The notes beneath the pieces were generated by a model, which was not told where the DNA came from, searched no databases, and worked only from the letters and a program-made list of their open reading frames with translations. A stretch of DNA of 7,313 bases from Lysobacterales bacterium. Lineage in GTDB: Bacteria > Pseudomonadota > Gammaproteobacteria > Xanthomonadales > Marinicellaceae. Position numbers and translations under genes: made by a program. The stretch is taken from contig JALSIL010000594.1 in assembly GCA_026990095.1 (NCBI GenBank), positions 1 through 7,313 of the forward strand, written 5' to 3'. Below, one piece after another: positions 1 through 6,583 of this stretch (the stretch's first letter is position 1; the number at the start of each line of letters is the position of its first letter).

Positions 1-1
1 G

Positions 2-9
2 TACATTTG
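2..9 (+). promoter_or_regulatory. Possible -7 promoter element (TACATTTG)
   Basis: TACATTTG matches the Bacteroidota primary sigma factor -7 consensus TAnnTTTG and lies 17 nt before the first ATG of the membrane-protein gene. The -33 region would lie outside the window, so only half of the promoter can be examined. An 8-mer with two free positions is a weak match in AT-rich DNA, so chance is a real alternative. Confidence 0.3.
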
Positions 10-26
10 TCCAAAATATTTTTCAA

Positions 27-509
27 ATGCGACTATTATTTAATCACAAATACAAAAGAATTTCTGGTTGGATTTTTTATCTGACCATACCCATTGCCCT
101 ATATGCTTTCCTTACGAGTAGATTTAAGGAGTTTCTTGTCTTTAAAGTGTTTCCCTTATTTTCTTACGAATTGACGGTCACAACAGAAAACACCGAAAAC
201 GTAGTGGGCTCAGAGGGCTTTCGCTGGATAGAAAATGGGTTGGTCAATGAAATCTTGATTGCAATAATTATCGTTTCCGGTATTATCAATTCATTCTCGA
301 AAGAGAAGTTCGAAGATGAACTGATAGGAAAACTCAGGGCTGAAAGTTTGACGCTTTCCCTCTATTTGAATTATGGTATCATTCTTCTCGCTAATTTTTT
401 GATATATGAATTGACCTTTATCTATGTGCTGGTATTCAACCTAATCACCATCCTTTTATTTTTCAATTTGATATTCAAATACAAGCTATACCAACATTAC
501 AAGAGCTAG
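27..509 (+). CDS. Four-helix integral membrane protein, function unknown
   Basis: This 160-residue protein is mostly hydrophobic. Likely membrane segments are at about residues 13-30, 72-90, 110-128 and 129-151. A charged stretch, SKEKFEDELIGKLRAESL (91-108), lies between segments 2 and 3, probably on the cytoplasmic side. The reading frame stays open to the left edge, but MRLLFNHKYKRISGW looks like a natural N-terminus with positive charges before the first helix, so I keep the ATG at 27. The next gene, an Xre-type regulator, starts 2 nt after the stop. From memory, Bacteroidota often pair such a membrane protein with a small Xre regulator, but I know of no established function. A role as a membrane partner of the regulator is inference only. 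Confidence 0.75.
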   Translation: MRLLFNHKYKRISGWIFYLTIPIALYAFLTSRFKEFLVFKVFPLFSYELTVTTENTENVVGSEGFRWIENGLVNEILIAIIIVSGIINSFSKEKFEDELIGKLRAESLTLSLYLNYGIILLANFLIYELTFIYVLVFNLITILLFFNLIFKYKLYQHYKS

Positions 510-511
510 AA

Positions 512-703
512 GTGAAGAACAATCTAAAACTATATCGTGTCAAGTTTGGTTTTACCCAAGAGGACATATCCAAAAAACTGGATGTCTCAAGGCAAACAAT
601 AAACGCCATAGAAAACAACAAATATTTCCCTTCATTGGAACTGGGGTTAAAACTGGCGAAAATCTTGGAATGTAAAGTAGACGATTTGTTCAGCCTAGAT
701 TAA
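512..703 (+). CDS. Small Xre/Cro-family helix-turn-helix transcriptional regulator
   Basis: This 63-residue protein is almost entirely one HTH_3 (Cro/C1) domain. Helix 2 is about residues 15-23 (TQEDISKKL). The recognition helix is SRQTINAIE (26-34). The family-typical end KLAKILECKVDDLF spans about 48-60. Length and layout fit the compact stand-alone regulators that bind DNA as dimers. The start is GTG at 512; no ATG is available, and family members begin exactly here with a Lys/Asn-rich N-terminus. It lies 2 nt behind the membrane-protein gene, which implies translational coupling, and 19 nt ahead of the lipoprotein gene. It may control this operon, but no operator is visible. DNA binding is near certain from the domain; the targets are unknown. 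Confidence 0.9.
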   Translation: MKNNLKLYRVKFGFTQEDISKKLDVSRQTINAIENNKYFPSLELGLKLAKILECKVDDLFSLD

Positions 704-722
704 TAGAATAAACTTTAATAAT

Positions 723-2480
723 ATGACAACAAAAAAACTTATAACAGTAATTCTCTTAGTAGTAGGTCTGCTGTCCTGTAAAAACAAAGAAAATACAACT
801 CAAAACCTTGCTACAAGTTCTGAAATATCAACCATTGGAAAAAACATCGATGATTATTTAACCGCGATGGAAGCCATTGGTTTTTCAGGTGCAATTATAG
901 TGAGTCATAAAGATAAAGTAGTACTTCGTGAAGGATATGGATATTCCGATAGGGAAAATCGAATTCCTTTCACAACGCAAACCGTGCAGTCTAATGGCTC
1001 AAACACCAAACAGTTTACGGGAGCGGCCATTCTTTTATTAGAAAGTCGAAATCAACTTTCAATGAACGATAGTTTGCCAATTTATTTTGAAAATGTTCCC
1101 GTGGACAAACAACAAATCACATTACACCAACTATTGACCCACTCCTCCGGACTATTACAAGGTGTTGGTTATGATGAAGAACCTATTGAGTTCGCCCCAT
1201 TCTTTAATCGCCTTATGGTGGAACCACTGGAGTTTGACCCTGGAACCAGTTATAATTATTCCAACGCAGGATACTCTTTATTAGCTAGAATCGTAGAAAA
1301 TTTAAGTGGTGTAAATTATGAAACCTTTATATATAAAAACCTTCTGAAACCCTCAGGAATGATGAAAACAGGTTATATACAACCCAGTTGGAACCGTGAA
1401 AATATGGCCATTGGTTATCAAAAAGGAGAAAAATGGGGCGAGGTTTATAAAAAGGGCTGGATTGAGGACGGCCCCAACTGGCATCTAAGGGGAAACGGAG
1501 GTTTACATACTACGGCAGAGGACATGCATAAATGGTTCGCAACAGTTAAGGGCAGCGGAGTTTTGGATAAAAATGCGGTTGAAAAATGGACGACAGGTTA
1601 CGTGACGGAAAATAATGGCTACTCCAAATACGGTTATGGTCTGGTAAGCTATGTTGATGACAAATGGGGAAAAGTAATTACGCACAGTGGAAGCAATAGT
1701 ATTTTTACATCTCATTTTTTTTGGTTGCCTGAAAGAGATTTCTTCTTTTACATTCATGGGAACAATTCCATTTTTCCGGTCTATAAATTTGAGGAAAATA
1801 TTCTGAAAGCTGCATTTGATGAAAATTTCAATTTCCCGCCTATAGTAAAAACAAGTAACCTGAATAACGCCATTGAAACGAAACAAAAAGAAGGAACTTA
1901 TCATTCTACTTATGGAACAATTGAACTGATGGCTGACGATTCGAGGTTTATTGCTAAACTCTCCGGTCAAAATGTCCTAGACCTCATGTTCAAACATAAT
2001 GAAAAGCAGAAAGAAAAACTTGCAGAGCTCAACTCCAAAATGATAGAAGTCATGGACAAACTTGAAAAGGGTGATGAAAACCCCTTTAAGGATATTGTTG
2101 CAGGGGACGAAGCATCAAAAAAAGTGACCCGTTCATTTCAAAATCGCATCATCCAAATGAGAAGAAATTTAGAATCCTTGAATGTGATAGGGTCTTTTGA
2201 AAACATCCCAAGCTCCGATTTATACGAATATGGACCTTACACCACTTTCGTACATGCAAGATTTGAAAACTGGAACCAATATTGGAATCTCGTATGGAAT
2301 GAAGACGGAACGTATAATGGAAATTACAGTGGACCTTGGCCTGAGTTTACCTTGGTTCCGGTTAATGAAAATCAATATAAAGGCATAAGAGGTACGCCGC
2401 CCTGGAATACTATAAACAACATTGAGTTTATAGATGAATGTTTAAAAATAGAAAACAGTTTATTCTGTAAAATTGAATAG
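723..2480 (+). CDS. Lipoprotein serine hydrolase, beta-lactamase (class C/S12) family
   Basis: This protein has 585 residues. The N-terminus has KK at 4-5, a hydrophobic core and a lipobox LLSC with Cys19, so it should be a lipoprotein anchored on the periplasmic or outer-membrane side. The catalytic motifs of the penicillin-binding/class C fold are all present: SxxK as S93-N-T-K96, YxN as Y179-S-N181, and the KTG-equivalent H321-S-G323. The catalytic fold covers roughly residues 40-365. A C-terminal extension of about 215 residues has no motif that I recognise; it is Asn/Lys/Glu-rich with several Trp-containing strands (e.g. NWNQYWNLVWN). Family members include esterases, D-aminopeptidases and PBP4*-like peptidases; true beta-lactamase activity is not implied. 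The gene probably belongs to the operon of the two preceding genes. Start: the ATG at 723 gives a complete signal peptide. Confidence 0.92.
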   Translation: MTTKKLITVILLVVGLLSCKNKENTTQNLATSSEISTIGKNIDDYLTAMEAIGFSGAIIVSHKDKVVLREGYGYSDRENRIPFTTQTVQSNGSNTKQFTGAAILLLESRNQLSMNDSLPIYFENVPVDKQQITLHQLLTHSSGLLQGVGYDEEPIEFAPFFNRLMVEPLEFDPGTSYNYSNAGYSLLARIVENLSGVNYETFIYKNLLKPSGMMKTGYIQPSWNRENMAIGYQKGEKWGEVYKKGWIEDGPNWHLRGNGGLHTTAEDMHKWFATVKGSGVLDKNAVEKWTTGYVTENNGYSKYGYGLVSYVDDKWGKVITHSGSNSIFTSHFFWLPERDFFFYIHGNNSIFPVYKFEENILKAAFDENFNFPPIVKTSNLNNAIETKQKEGTYHSTYGTIELMADDSRFIAKLSGQNVLDLMFKHNEKQKEKLAELNSKMIEVMDKLEKGDENPFKDIVAGDEASKKVTRSFQNRIIQMRRNLESLNVIGSFENIPSSDLYEYGPYTTFVHARFENWNQYWNLVWNEDGTYNGNYSGPWPEFTLVPVNENQYKGIRGTPPWNTINNIEFIDECLKIENSLFCKIE

Positions 2481-2553
2481 AAAGACTGATATGATTATCA
2501 TAACTTTTGAAAAGGAAATAAAATAAAAGATTTTGTTCAAGATAAACCACTAA

Positions 2554-2687
2554 TGCTAACACATGGTATAGTGCATGCGGGTTTCAGTAGTTTGTGAGCG
2601 TTTGTGGTTCGTAAAAAAAGTTGGTGTAAACTGATAAGTTTTCGCTTAGTAATCCCGCACGACACCATACCATTAACCGTTACCACC
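2554..2687 (+). repeat. attC-like imperfect hairpin, site 1 (5' border of cassette)
   Basis: This is a long imperfect inverted repeat in the gap between the hydrolase and the monooxygenase. Outer pairing: TAAC (2557-2560) with GTTA (2679-2682). Inner arms: ATGGTAT (2563-2569) with ATACCAT (2667-2673), GTG (2571-2573) with CAC (2663-2665), and TGCGGG (2576-2581) with CCCGCA (2654-2659). Short mismatched bulges separate the arms. The loop is about 70 nt and contains a further TCAGT/ACTGA match. An attC site has the same plan: R'' ending in AAC, a spacer, L'', a variable loop, L', a spacer, and R' starting with GTT. Neither outer box fits the integron consensus (RYYYAAC/GTTRRRY) beyond AAC/GTT. 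There is no T-run, so a terminator is unlikely. Confidence 0.6.
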
Positions 2688-2703
2688 AATTAAAACAAAC
2701 ACT

Positions 2704-3837
2704 ATGAACATAGATATTATTGGAGCAGGAATAGGAGGATTAACTACTGCAATTGCACTTGAACAAAAAGGAATTAAAACTAGAATATTTGAACAAGCTG
2801 AACGAATAAAACCGGTTGGAGCAGGAATTATTTTAGCCAATAATGCAATGCAAGTTTATGAAAAGTTAGGCTTACGAAAAGTAATTGAGGAAAATGGAAA
2901 TCCAATATCTTCAATGAATATCACCAAATCCAACCTAAATCCACTTTCCAAAATTGACTTGACATATTTTGAACAAAAACATAATACCAAAAACATTGCA
3001 ATTCATAGAGGAATATTACAACAGATATTACTAAATAAATTAAAATCAACCGAAATTAATCTCAACCATAAACTTACCTCTATTGTTGAAAATACAAATG
3101 GATATTATTTGGAATTTGAAAACGGAGAACAAATTCAATCCTCTACTGTTTTGGGAGCTGATGGACTAAACTCTATTGTTAGACAAAATATATTCCCGAA
3201 TAATAGTATCAGAAATGCAAATCAAATATGCTGGAGAGGAGTTACAGAGTACGAATTGCCCGCAAAATTTAAAAATGAATTGAATGAAGCTTGGGGAAAA
3301 TCTGAACGCTTTGGCTTTGTTCAAATTGCAGAAAATAAAGTTTATTGGTATGCTTTAAAATCGTTCAAAAATAATAAGAGTAAATTCTCCATTAACGATT
3401 TAGAGCAATATTTTAGCGAATTTAATTCAGTAGTTAAAGACATCATAAAGTCAACTAAAAAGGAACAAATAAATACTGCCGAAATTTCAGATTTAAAACC
3501 AACAAGCATTTGGTATAAAGATAATGTATGTTTAATCGGAGATGCTGCACACGCAACAACCCCAAATATGGGGCAAGGTGCTTGTCAAGCTATCGAAGAT
3601 GCTTTTGTGCTTTCGGAATGTTTAGATAAATATGAAATTACTCAAGCATTTTCAAAATATCAAAAATTAAGATTACCTAAAGCACATCAAGTAGTTAAAG
3701 CAAGTTGGGTTCTTGGAAAGATGGCACATATTTCAAATCCAATATTAATTGGTTTACGTAATCAAATGTTAAGATTAACGCCTTCTTCAATTAATAGAAA
3801 ACAAAATGAACAAATTTTTCAATTAGCAGAAATATGA
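2704..3837 (+). CDS. FAD-dependent monooxygenase (PHBH / group A flavoprotein family)
   Basis: This 377-residue cytoplasmic flavoprotein has all the fingerprints of the aromatic hydroxylase family. The N-terminal Rossmann motif is G7-A-G-I-G-G12, with the ribose-binding Glu30 at the end of strand 2. The family Arg is at 102 (HRGIL). The DG motif is GADG at 151-154 (GADGLNSIVR). The GD motif is GDAAH at 279-283, followed by TTPNMGQGACQAIEDA (285-300), which contacts the flavin and the pyrophosphate. Such enzymes use NAD(P)H and O2 to hydroxylate aromatic or similar substrates; the substrate cannot be read here. It resembles the general salicylate-hydroxylase-like group more than TetX. Start: the ATG at 2704 puts the Rossmann strand at residue 2. 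The stop overlaps the next start (ATGA), so the two proteins are probably made together. Codon use is strongly AT-rich. Confidence 0.93.
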   Translation: MNIDIIGAGIGGLTTAIALEQKGIKTRIFEQAERIKPVGAGIILANNAMQVYEKLGLRKVIEENGNPISSMNITKSNLNPLSKIDLTYFEQKHNTKNIAIHRGILQQILLNKLKSTEINLNHKLTSIVENTNGYYLEFENGEQIQSSTVLGADGLNSIVRQNIFPNNSIRNANQICWRGVTEYELPAKFKNELNEAWGKSERFGFVQIAENKVYWYALKSFKNNKSKFSINDLEQYFSEFNSVVKDIIKSTKKEQINTAEISDLKPTSIWYKDNVCLIGDAAHATTPNMGQGACQAIEDAFVLSECLDKYEITQAFSKYQKLRLPKAHQVVKASWVLGKMAHISNPILIGLRNQMLRLTPSSINRKQNEQIFQLAEI

Positions 3838-4265
3838 TTACAACAATACTATCTATTATTTTATTAACCATTTTTACTTCATTAGGCTCAATCCATTTTT
3901 ATTGGCTTTTTGGTGGAAAATGGGGTCTTGAACAAGCATTACCCACAAAGGAAATTGGAGAAAAAGTAATAAAGCCATCAAAGATTGCTACTGCAGTTGT
4001 TGGCTTTGGTTTAATTTCATTCGGTTTGTTTTATTTAATAAAAACAGACCTATTCAATTTTCAAGTTCCGAATTGGATAATTACCTATGGTAGTTGGATA
4101 ATCCCAAGTATATTCATTATTAGGGCAATAGGAGATTTTAAATATGTTGGTTTTTTCAAAAAGATAAAGAATACTGAATTCGCAAAAGCCGACTCAAAAT
4201 GGTTTACACCTTTATGTTTGACAATTGGAATATTTGGAATACTGATACAACTTATGAATAAATAA
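3834..4265 (+). CDS. DUF3995-type small membrane protein
   Basis: This 143-residue protein has four likely membrane helices at about residues 3-21, 52-70, 81-100 and 124-141. The motif HFYWLFGGKWGLEQALP (21-37) after helix 1, and RAIGDFKYVGFFKK (97-110) after helix 3, are the features by which I assign it to the DUF3995 group, from memory. No function is established for that group. The ATG lies inside the stop codon of the monooxygenase gene (4-nt overlap), so it is translationally coupled to that gene and travels with it in the same cassette. Whether it exports or imports the monooxygenase substrate or product, or protects the membrane, is open. The sequence has no transporter signature. Confidence 0.8.
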   Translation: MITTILSIILLTIFTSLGSIHFYWLFGGKWGLEQALPTKEIGEKVIKPSKIATAVVGFGLISFGLFYLIKTDLFNFQVPNWIITYGSWIIPSIFIIRAIGDFKYVGFFKKIKNTEFAKADSKWFTPLCLTIGIFGILIQLMNK

Positions 4266-4266
4266 C

Positions 4267-4395
4267 TGGTGGTAACAATGTATATAAAAAATAGGCGAAA
4301 CAGCAATAAAATCAAGGGTTTTGGCTCGTATCAAACTTTGTATTTAACCGAAAGTTTCGTGTTTCAAAATCGCCTACATTTCATATACTAACTTC
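4267..4395 (+). repeat. attC-like imperfect hairpin, site 2 (3' border of cassette)
   Basis: The site starts 2 nt after the DUF3995 stop codon. Arms: GTATAT (4280-4285) with ATATAC (4383-4388), AAA (4288-4290) with TTT (4379-4381), TAGGCG (4292-4297) with CGCCTA (4371-4376), and further in GAAACA (4297-4302) with TGTTTC (4360-4365), which shares G4297. The entry box TGGTGGTAAC (4267-4276) resembles the entry of site 1: both read TAACA, then ATG, then TATA. Length and plan match site 1, although the arm sequences differ, as in attC families where structure is kept more than sequence. After the right arm the sequence is TAACTTCAG, where site 1 has TAACCGTTACC, so the expected GTTA pairing partner is missing. 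Confidence 0.55.
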
Positions 4396-4696
4396 AGACT
4401 GCGCAAAAAGCCAGATACGGGGTATGAATAAGTGACTATAAGGAGCGCTGCGTCTTTGTTATCTTGCCTTTGTACACATTCATACCGCAAATATGGATTT
4501 TATACAAGGTGAACCGCTACATTTGGGTGGACAGTAAGTTTGAGTCGTAACTTGCGGTTTTCGTATTTGCTTAAGAAATGAAAAAGCAAGAGGGAAATGG
4601 CGGGTAAGCATGTAGCAATGCCCGCTCCGGCCACAAACTTCCCCACGACTGATAGCCGCAACTACTGATAAAGCATCGTTTTGCTATTTTTAATTG
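4396..4696. other. Gene-free stretch with hairpins between cassette and aminopeptidase
   Basis: I see no credible gene in these 301 bases. The longest readable pieces have about 14 codons. Structures present: an inverted repeat GGTATGAAT (4421-4429) with ATTCATACC (4478-4486), extended by GTG (4432-4434) with CAC (4475-4477); and a short hairpin GCGGG/CCCGC around 4598-4624. A TACATTTG at 4518-4525 fits the Bacteroidota -7 element but is about 170 nt before the next gene. Base composition rises from AT-rich to mixed within this stretch, so the border between acquired and resident DNA probably lies here. The first inverted repeat, 66 nt long, could be the remains of another attC-like site, but its outer boxes are absent. 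Confidence 0.55.
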
Positions 4697-6343
4697 ATGA
4701 ATGAGTGCAAAACCTTTTCTGCTGCTGCGGGAAGATTAAAGATTTTAATTTGCTGCCTGCTGCTTGCAGGCTTCACGGGCCGACTGTGTGCACTAGAGCC
4801 CCCTCCTGAAGGGGCGGCCGTGAACGCCCTCCACTACACCCTCGACCTGCGTTTTGACCTCGAGGAAACTGCCGTTTCGGGCACGGTCGATTTTGCTTTT
4901 CGAATCTTAAAAGCAACGGATACCCTGGTGCTGCATCTGAGCGAAAAATTGGACCTGGATGCCGTAGAGGCCGGAGGAGGACCTTTGCTTTTTTCGCGCA
5001 GCGGAGATAATATTCAGATCCTGCTGCCGGGCAGCTGGCAGCCGGGCAGCCGGCATACAATCCGCCTGCGATATCACGGGCAACCGCTCATTGCCAGGCG
5101 CCCCCCCTGGGACGGGGGATTCGTGAAAAGCCGCGACTCTCTAGGCAATCCGCTCCTGGCGGTAGCCTGCGAAGGCGAGGGAGCCCGGCTCTGGTGGCCC
5201 TGCAAAGACGATCCGGCCGATGAACCCGACAGCGGAGTCACTTTGATATACACCGTCCCCGACAGCCTCATGGCCATTGGCAACGGGCGGCTCATCGGCA
5301 GCGAAAGGGCTGGCGGAGGGAGGAAGCGCTATACCTGGCGGGTGCTCAACCCCATCAATCTCTACAATGTGACTTTTTACATTGGCGATTATGCGCATAT
5401 TCACGATCGCTATGCCGGCATCCGGGGCGACAGCCTCGATTTGGACTACTACGTGTATCGCTACCATGAAGCACGGGCCCGCAGGCACTTCGGTCGCGAA
5501 GTGCCGCGCATGCTCCGGGCCTTTGAACATTATTTCGGGCCCTATCCCTTCTATGAAGACGGCTACAAGCTGGTGGAGACAGCCTACCTCGGCATGGAGC
5601 ACCAAAGTGCCATTGCCTACGGCAACCATTACCTGCCCGGCTATCTGGGTTACGATCCCTCCGGGATGGGCTGGGACTACATCGTAGTGCATGAAAGTGG
5701 CCACGAATGGTTTGGCAACAGCATTACAGCTGCAGATATGTCTGAGACTTGGATCCATGAATCTTTTACCACCTACTCCGAAGCACTTTATGTAGAGTAT
5801 TATGCCGGTTATGAAAAAGCGCAGCAGTACCTTATGGCGCAGCGCTATCGCATCGAAAACAGGGAGCCCATCGTGAAGCGCGGCAAGGAAGACGGGCGGG
5901 CCGGCTTTTCCGGCAGCGACCAGTATTACAAGGGGGCATGGATGCTCCACAGCATTCGAAATATCGTAAACGATTCCACGAAGTGGTTTGCCCTGCTCCG
6001 CGAGATGAACCGTGTTTTTTATCACCGCGTAGTGAATACGGAGGAGCTGATTGCCTGGATGGATGCGCAGCTGGAGTATCCAATAGCTGGACTGATGCGG
6101 CAATATCTTTATCACAAAGACCCTCCGCTTCTTGAACTGCGTGTGCAGGCAGACGGACGGATGGCTTTGCGCTGGGTTGCCGATGAAGAGAACTTTCGCA
6201 TGCCGCTGCGCTTTCGTTCAGGAGGAGAGTGGCAGCGCATGGATCTGGGGAGGGAATGGACGAGTCTGCCCCCGGAAGTCCGGAGCGAAAACTTTGGTGT
6301 CGACCGTCAGAGTTTCTACTTTCTGACACGTATTTTGGAATGA
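4697..6343 (+). CDS. Secreted M1-family zinc metallopeptidase (aminopeptidase)
   Basis: This is a 548-residue gluzincin peptidase. After a basic N-terminus, a hydrophobic segment at about residues 15-28 (KILICCLLLAGFTG) looks like a Sec signal peptide, so it should act in the periplasm or outside. Counting from the TTG one codon upstream, a beta-rich N-terminal domain covers about 45-235. The exopeptidase box reads GMEH (300-303), where GMEN is usual. The zinc site is H333-E-S-G-H337 with Glu356 in WIHESFTTY, the spacing HExxH-18-E of the family. A catalytic Tyr candidate is Y411 or Y412 (YYKGAWML). The protein is much shorter than PepN or ERAP1 (800-900 residues) and lacks their large helical C-terminal domain, as in other short bacterial M1 proteins. 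I choose ATG 4697 over the adjoining TTG 4694. Strongly GC-rich codons set it apart from the genes to the left. Confidence 0.92.
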   Translation: MNECKTFSAAAGRLKILICCLLLAGFTGRLCALEPPPEGAAVNALHYTLDLRFDLEETAVSGTVDFAFRILKATDTLVLHLSEKLDLDAVEAGGGPLLFSRSGDNIQILLPGSWQPGSRHTIRLRYHGQPLIARRPPWDGGFVKSRDSLGNPLLAVACEGEGARLWWPCKDDPADEPDSGVTLIYTVPDSLMAIGNGRLIGSERAGGGRKRYTWRVLNPINLYNVTFYIGDYAHIHDRYAGIRGDSLDLDYYVYRYHEARARRHFGREVPRMLRAFEHYFGPYPFYEDGYKLVETAYLGMEHQSAIAYGNHYLPGYLGYDPSGMGWDYIVVHESGHEWFGNSITAADMSETWIHESFTTYSEALYVEYYAGYEKAQQYLMAQRYRIENREPIVKRGKEDGRAGFSGSDQYYKGAWMLHSIRNIVNDSTKWFALLREMNRVFYHRVVNTEELIAWMDAQLEYPIAGLMRQYLYHKDPPLLELRVQADGRMALRWVADEENFRMPLRFRSGGEWQRMDLGREWTSLPPEVRSENFGVDRQSFYFLTRILE

Positions 6344-6393
6344 GTGGGGTCGGCCGCAAGAAAAGCTCTTCTGCTCTTCAGTGATTTGAGAAA

Positions 6394-6405
6394 AAAAGTA
6401 CCCGG
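6394..6405. repeat. 12-bp copy of the tRNA-Leu 3' end
   Basis: AAAAGTACCCGG at 6394-6405 is identical to 6579-6590, which covers the last seven bases of tRNA-Leu(TAA) and the T-run behind it on the minus strand. Identical ends of a tRNA gene on both sides of a short segment are the usual trace of site-specific insertion at a tRNA. Here the enclosed segment is only about 185 bp and holds no integrase, so a duplicated tRNA end is equally possible. Confidence 0.5.
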
Positions 6406-6486
6406 TGCTGACGCGCCTGTTGGCGGTCAGCATCCTGACAACACGGAGTGTTCGTCAGGACCCGCAATCACTTAGCTTATTGCGGG
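6406..6486. repeat. Three directly adjoining hairpins
   Basis: Three inverted repeats follow each other with no base between them. Hairpin 1: TGCTGAC (6406-6412) plus CGCC (6414-6417) pair with GGCG (6422-6425) plus GTCAGCA (6426-6432); the loop is TGTT, with one bulged G. Hairpin 2: TCCTGAC (6433-6439) plus AACAC (6440-6444) pair with GTGTT (6448-6452) plus GTCAGGA (6454-6460); the loop is GGA, with one bulged C. Hairpin 3: CCCGCAAT (6461-6468) pairs with ATTGCGGG (6479-6486). The first two share a CTGAC/GTCAG stem. The block lies 62 nt after the aminopeptidase stop. It could end transcription from either side, stabilise the mRNA 3' end, or be a REP-like palindromic repeat. Only the minus strand has a T-run after it (6397-6391). 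Confidence 0.75.
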
Positions 6487-6511
6487 GAATCTTTGTCTTT
6501 GCATGTGCTGT

Positions 6512-6548
6512 AAAAAAAGCCTTTCTCTTCCGGCAGGAAGAAGAAAGG
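6512..6548 (-). terminator. Rho-independent terminator behind tRNA-Leu
   Basis: Read on the minus strand, CCTTTCTTCTTCC (6548-6536) pairs with GGAAGAGAAAGG (6531-6520), twelve pairs with one bulged base and the tight loop TGCC. G6519 and seven T (6518-6512) follow. It starts 36 nt after the tRNA-Leu end, which is the right place to stop that transcript. Confidence 0.85.
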
Positions 6549-6583
6549 TCTCCAATGAGGAGTTATGATAAATGCAGCAAAAG

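Larger units (their letters stand above)
2680..4392 (+). mobile_element. Putative integron-like gene cassette (monooxygenase + DUF3995)
   Basis: The unit runs from the cut point expected in site 1 (G/TT, between 2679 and 2680) to the equivalent position in site 2. It holds two overlapping genes with short flanks, as cassettes do. The bases at its left end, GTTACCACCA (2679-2688), are the perfect reverse complement of TGGTGGTAAC (4267-4276), the start of its own trailing hairpin. In a circular cassette these two would be the R' and R'' boxes of one attC site. The match between a cassette's start and the hairpin behind it, and not just between neighbouring sites, is the specific feature of cassette exchange. 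No integrase gene is present, so this would be an integrase-less cluster, or its integrase lies elsewhere. The right end is uncertain because site 2 lacks a clean GTT box. Confidence 0.5.

Noticed and set aside
1503..1970. Minus-strand frame of 155 codons inside the serine hydrolase
   Set aside because: It is antisense to the conserved catalytic domain, and its Cys/Phe-rich translation fits no family.
2554..2687. Ordinary rho-independent terminator behind the serine hydrolase
   Set aside because: The loop is about 70 nt, the stem is interrupted and no T-run follows. Site 2 shows the same plan, so a recombination-type structure fits better.
2704..3837. TetX-type tetracycline-inactivating enzyme
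   Set aside because: The general flavin motifs fit, but the N-terminal region and the segments around the substrate site do not look like TetX as I remember it. The broader aromatic-hydroxylase family is as far as the sequence allows.
4541..4670. A further attC-like site with AAGTTTG, AGTCGT and TTGCGG matched by CAAACTT, ACGACT and CCGCAA
   Set aside because: The matching blocks occur in the same order on both sides and not in mirrored order, so they cannot pair together in one hairpin. They are probably chance or decayed sequence.
5141..6115. Minus-strand frame of 324 codons inside the aminopeptidase
   Set aside because: It is antisense to a gene with an intact M1 zinc site. Long opposite frames are common in GC-rich coding DNA, and the translation has no recognisable domain.
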